Shown here piece by piece: positions 5,433-7,123 of a DNA stretch of 7,123 nucleotides. The notes under the pieces are model-generated. The model saw only the letters and a list, made by a program, of their open reading frames with translations. It did not search any database and was not told where the DNA came from. The first letter of the stretch is position 1. Every line of letters starts with the position of its first letter. Made by a program: the position numbers and the translations under genes. Source of the stretch: an uncultured Legionellales bacterium (GTDB lineage: Bacteria > Pseudomonadota > Gammaproteobacteria > UBA1113); NCBI GenBank assembly GCA_945956945.1, contig CAMFJO010000038.1, positions 1 through 7,123 on the forward strand, written 5' to 3'.

Positions 5433-6791
5433 ATGAATGGTATAGCAAGCTCAAAAGAGAGTCATTTTTTATGGGTGGTAGCTTCCATTGCCGCCTTAGG
5501 CGGTTTTTTATTTGGGTATGATACAGGCGTTATTTCTGGTGCAATTATCTTCATACAACAAACATTTTTCTTGGGTACAGTCTATTCAGAGTGGGTGGTT
5601 TCCAGCGTCGTCTTGGGAGCCTTGCTGGGTGCTCTATGCAGTGGTGTATTAGCCGATCGTTTTGGGCGGCGTTTAATGTTGTTATTGGCGGCTTTTTTTT
5701 TCATCATCGGTACCTTATTGACGATGATGGCCTGGCAGGTATGGATTTTAATCAGTGGCCGCTTGATCATTGGATTGGCCATAGGCATTTCTTCTTATAC
5801 AACGCCTTTATTTATTTCCGAGATGGCGCCAGCGAATAGACGAGGTGCTTTGGTATTGTTAAGCGTTGTTATGATCACGAGTGGCGAAGCCATTTCATTT
5901 TTAGTCGATTATAGTTTAGCATCCACACAATCCTGGCGCTTAATGTTGGGTTCAGGTTTAATACCTGCTATTTTGTTACTGCTGGGATTGTTGTTATTAC
6001 CAACTTCGCCGCGTTGGTTGGTATTAAAAGGTCAGGTACAAAAAGCCAAAAAGACTTTGAGTCGTTTACGGGGTAGTGCAAACATAGAAGGTGAGTTCGA
6101 AGAGATAGCAGACACCCTCAATGCGCCTGCTTTTAGATGGCGCGATCTCTTATCTAAGCCATGGCGTAAGGTGCTGGTGATTGGCGTGGTGTTGGGGGTG
6201 TTACAACAATTTGTGGGGATCAATACGGTGATGTATTATGGCCCTATTTTATTTAATCAATTAGGATTTGCCAATACCACCGCCTCTATTTTCGCTACCT
6301 TTATTATGGGACTGGTCAACACGCTGATGAGTATTGTGGCTTTATTGTGTGTGGATAAATTAGGACGCCGTCGTTTATTGCTCTACGGCTTTGCCATTGC
6401 AGGCATCAGTTTGCTGTTACTCAGTTATGGTCTACCTGATGTGGCGCACCGATCGTCTGAAAAAATCGAATTGTTAGCGCTGATGATCACCTATATTGCC
6501 GGCTATTCTTTGGGTATAGGTGGATTATTTTGGGTGATTATCGCCGAGATTTACCCTTTGCAGTGTCGAGGATTTGCTATGAGCATCGTCACTGCTATTC
6601 AATGGGCGGCTAATTTTATCGTCGCTGCCAGTTTTTTATCTATTTTATCTTATTTGGGTGTTGCACTGACTTTCTTATTATATGCGAGTGTTTGTGCCAT
6701 TGGTTTTGTTTTTTGCTATTTTTTCTTACCCGAAACCAAGCAACGTTCCTTGGAAGGAATTCAAAAAGCCTGGAAAATGCCGGGAGCCTAA
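5433..6791 (+). CDS. MFS transporter, sugar porter family
   Basis: A 452-aa inner membrane protein with about 12 hydrophobic segments and a polar central loop (about 197-243), the usual layout and length of major facilitator sugar porters (XylE, GalP, CsbC, IolT type). Family marks are GYDTGVISGA (28-37) with Asp30 at the place of the XylE proton-coupling Asp27, DRFGRR (75-80), GRLIIGLAIG (109-118), PTSPRWL (190-196), QQFVGINTVMYYGP (258-271) with the sugar-contacting QQ and Asn264, DKLGRRR (308-314), FWVIIAEIYP (366-375) and PETKQRSLEGI (433-443). Two departures are Thr191 for the usual Glu/Asp in PESPRWL and GG (363-364) for the usual GP before the conserved Trp. It is probably a proton-linked sugar or polyol importer; the substrate cannot be read from the sequence. 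It starts 3 nt after the lysA-dapF stop with only a weak purine-rich site, suggesting coupled translation. No hairpin with a T-tract follows the stop. Confidence 0.9.
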   Translation: MNGIASSKESHFLWVVASIAALGGFLFGYDTGVISGAIIFIQQTFFLGTVYSEWVVSSVVLGALLGALCSGVLADRFGRRLMLLLAAFFFIIGTLLTMMAWQVWILISGRLIIGLAIGISSYTTPLFISEMAPANRRGALVLLSVVMITSGEAISFLVDYSLASTQSWRLMLGSGLIPAILLLLGLLLLPTSPRWLVLKGQVQKAKKTLSRLRGSANIEGEFEEIADTLNAPAFRWRDLLSKPWRKVLVIGVVLGVLQQFVGINTVMYYGPILFNQLGFANTTASIFATFIMGLVNTLMSIVALLCVDKLGRRRLLLYGFAIAGISLLLLSYGLPDVAHRSSEKIELLALMITYIAGYSLGIGGLFWVIIAEIYPLQCRGFAMSIVTAIQWAANFIVAASFLSILSYLGVALTFLLYASVCAIGFVFCYFFLPETKQRSLEGIQKAWKMPGA

Positions 6792-6809
6792 AGCCAAATA
6801 TAATCCTAG

Positions 6810-6839
6810 TTGACATCAATATTACTTTAATAGTAATAT
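6810..6839 (+). promoter_or_regulatory. Promoter of the isochorismatase-family gene
   Basis: A perfect TTGACA (6810-6815) is followed after 18 nt by TAATAT (6834-6839), a four-of-six match to the -10 consensus. The predicted start lies near 6846, giving a leader of about 34 nt. It lies 18 nt after the MFS stop codon, so the last gene probably has its own transcription, with possible read-through from the operon because no terminator separates them. Confidence 0.65.
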
Positions 6840-6840
6840 T
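6818..6840. promoter_or_regulatory. Inverted repeat, probable operator
   Basis: The 9-bp arms AATATTACT (6818-6826) and AGTAATATT (6832-6840) are perfect inverted repeats around a 5-nt spacer. The element fills the promoter spacer and covers the -10 box, the classical placing for repression by a dimeric regulator. It is almost all A/T and lacks a following T-tract, so it is unlikely to be a terminator. The regulator is not in the window. Confidence 0.6.
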
Positions 6841-6866
6841 TAATATATTAAGACTTGGGGCGTATT

Positions 6867-6873
6867 AAGGGGG
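6867..6873 (+). promoter_or_regulatory. Strong ribosome binding site of the last gene
   Basis: AAGGGGG ends 6 nt before the ATG at 6880-6882, which supports that start. It is the clearest Shine-Dalgarno in the right half of the window. Confidence 0.75.
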
Positions 6874-6879
6874 ATCTCT

Positions 6880-7123
6880 ATGGCAGAAAATATCTTGGTT
6901 TTAATTGATATACAAAAAGAGTACACCACGCCAGAGAGACCTTATTATTTGTCTGGTATTGAGCCTAGTCTGGAAAATTGCAGGCAGTTGTTAGCATTTG
7001 CCCGAAAAAAACGCTGGGAAATTATTCACATTCAGCATTCCAATGGCGAAACTGCAGAACGATTCAATCCTAAAACAGTATTTTTTGATTTTGTAGAAGG
7101 ATTTGAGCCGCAAGACTCAGAAC
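6880..7123 (+). CDS. Isochorismatase-family cysteine hydrolase, 5' part
   Basis: The first 81 codons of a gene cut by the window end. The start MAENILVLIDIQKEY has the hydrophobic first strand ending in Asp10, the position of the catalytic Asp in the isochorismatase-like fold. It is followed by a helix (LENCRQLLAFARKK, about 31-44) and a second strand WEIIHIQHSN (46-55), the usual place of the V-H/T-x-H segment. The spacing and order fit family members of about 180-220 aa (nicotinamidase, isochorismatase, YcaC-like). The catalytic Lys and Cys would lie beyond the window, so activity and substrate cannot be given. The gene appears to be separately controlled: own promoter, inverted-repeat operator and strong ribosome binding site. 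No overlap with the upstream operon. Confidence 0.75.
   Translation, partial: MAENILVLIDIQKEYTTPERPYYLSGIEPSLENCRQLLAFARKKRWEIIHIQHSNGETAERFNPKTVFFDFVEGFEPQDSE

Noticed and set aside
5188..5454. Reverse-strand 88-codon ORF across the end of DapF and the MFS start.
   Set aside because: The His-rich translation is typical of antisense reading; it lies over two real genes.
6818..6840. Terminator of the MFS gene.
   Set aside because: The stem is almost all A/T, has no T-tract, and sits inside a TTGACA promoter, so an operator is more likely.

Overview
The window looks like chromosomal DNA of a moderately AT-rich gammaproteobacterium. Codon use, short intergenic gaps and the protein styles would fit a host-associated lineage such as Legionellales/Coxiella-like bacteria. 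That assignment is an impression from the sequence, since no rRNA or other marker gene is present.

Left part (about 126-1622): two tandem, diverged copies of a complete transcription unit. Each copy has a TTGACA/TACCAT promoter, a short leader with a CCCC/GGGG mini-hairpin, a gene for a small secreted beta-barrel-like outer membrane protein (183 and 170 aa), a strong stem-loop terminator and a 27-nt conserved tail. Signal peptides and predicted strands are conserved, while the loop-like parts differ in sequence and length. The two terminator stems differ at two base pairs, and both differences are compensated, so the hairpin has been kept by selection since the duplication.

Middle part (1623-6791): a tightly packed, probably co-transcribed set of three genes with gaps of 9 and 3 nt. 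It starts from a near-consensus promoter and has no internal terminator. The genes are proS (a short archaeal/eukaryotic-type prolyl-tRNA synthetase without the INS editing domain), a 744-aa LysA-DapF fusion, and a sugar-porter-type MFS transporter. The fusion joins diaminopimelate epimerase and diaminopimelate decarboxylase, the last two steps of lysine synthesis, and both halves retain their catalytic residues. The junction is notable: a T7 run lies just before an overlapping TAATG, and both alternative frames stop within about 15 nt of the run. A one-base slip or indel would turn the fusion into separate LysA and DapF proteins.

Right end (6792-7123): a promoter whose spacer and -10 are covered by a perfect 9-bp inverted repeat (probable operator), followed by a strong ribosome binding site and the first 81 codons of an isochorismatase-family cysteine hydrolase that runs off the window.

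No tRNA, rRNA, CRISPR array, insertion sequence or phage gene was seen. The most interesting items are the LysA-DapF fusion with its slippery junction, the duplicated OMP cassette with covarying terminators, and the unusual ProS.
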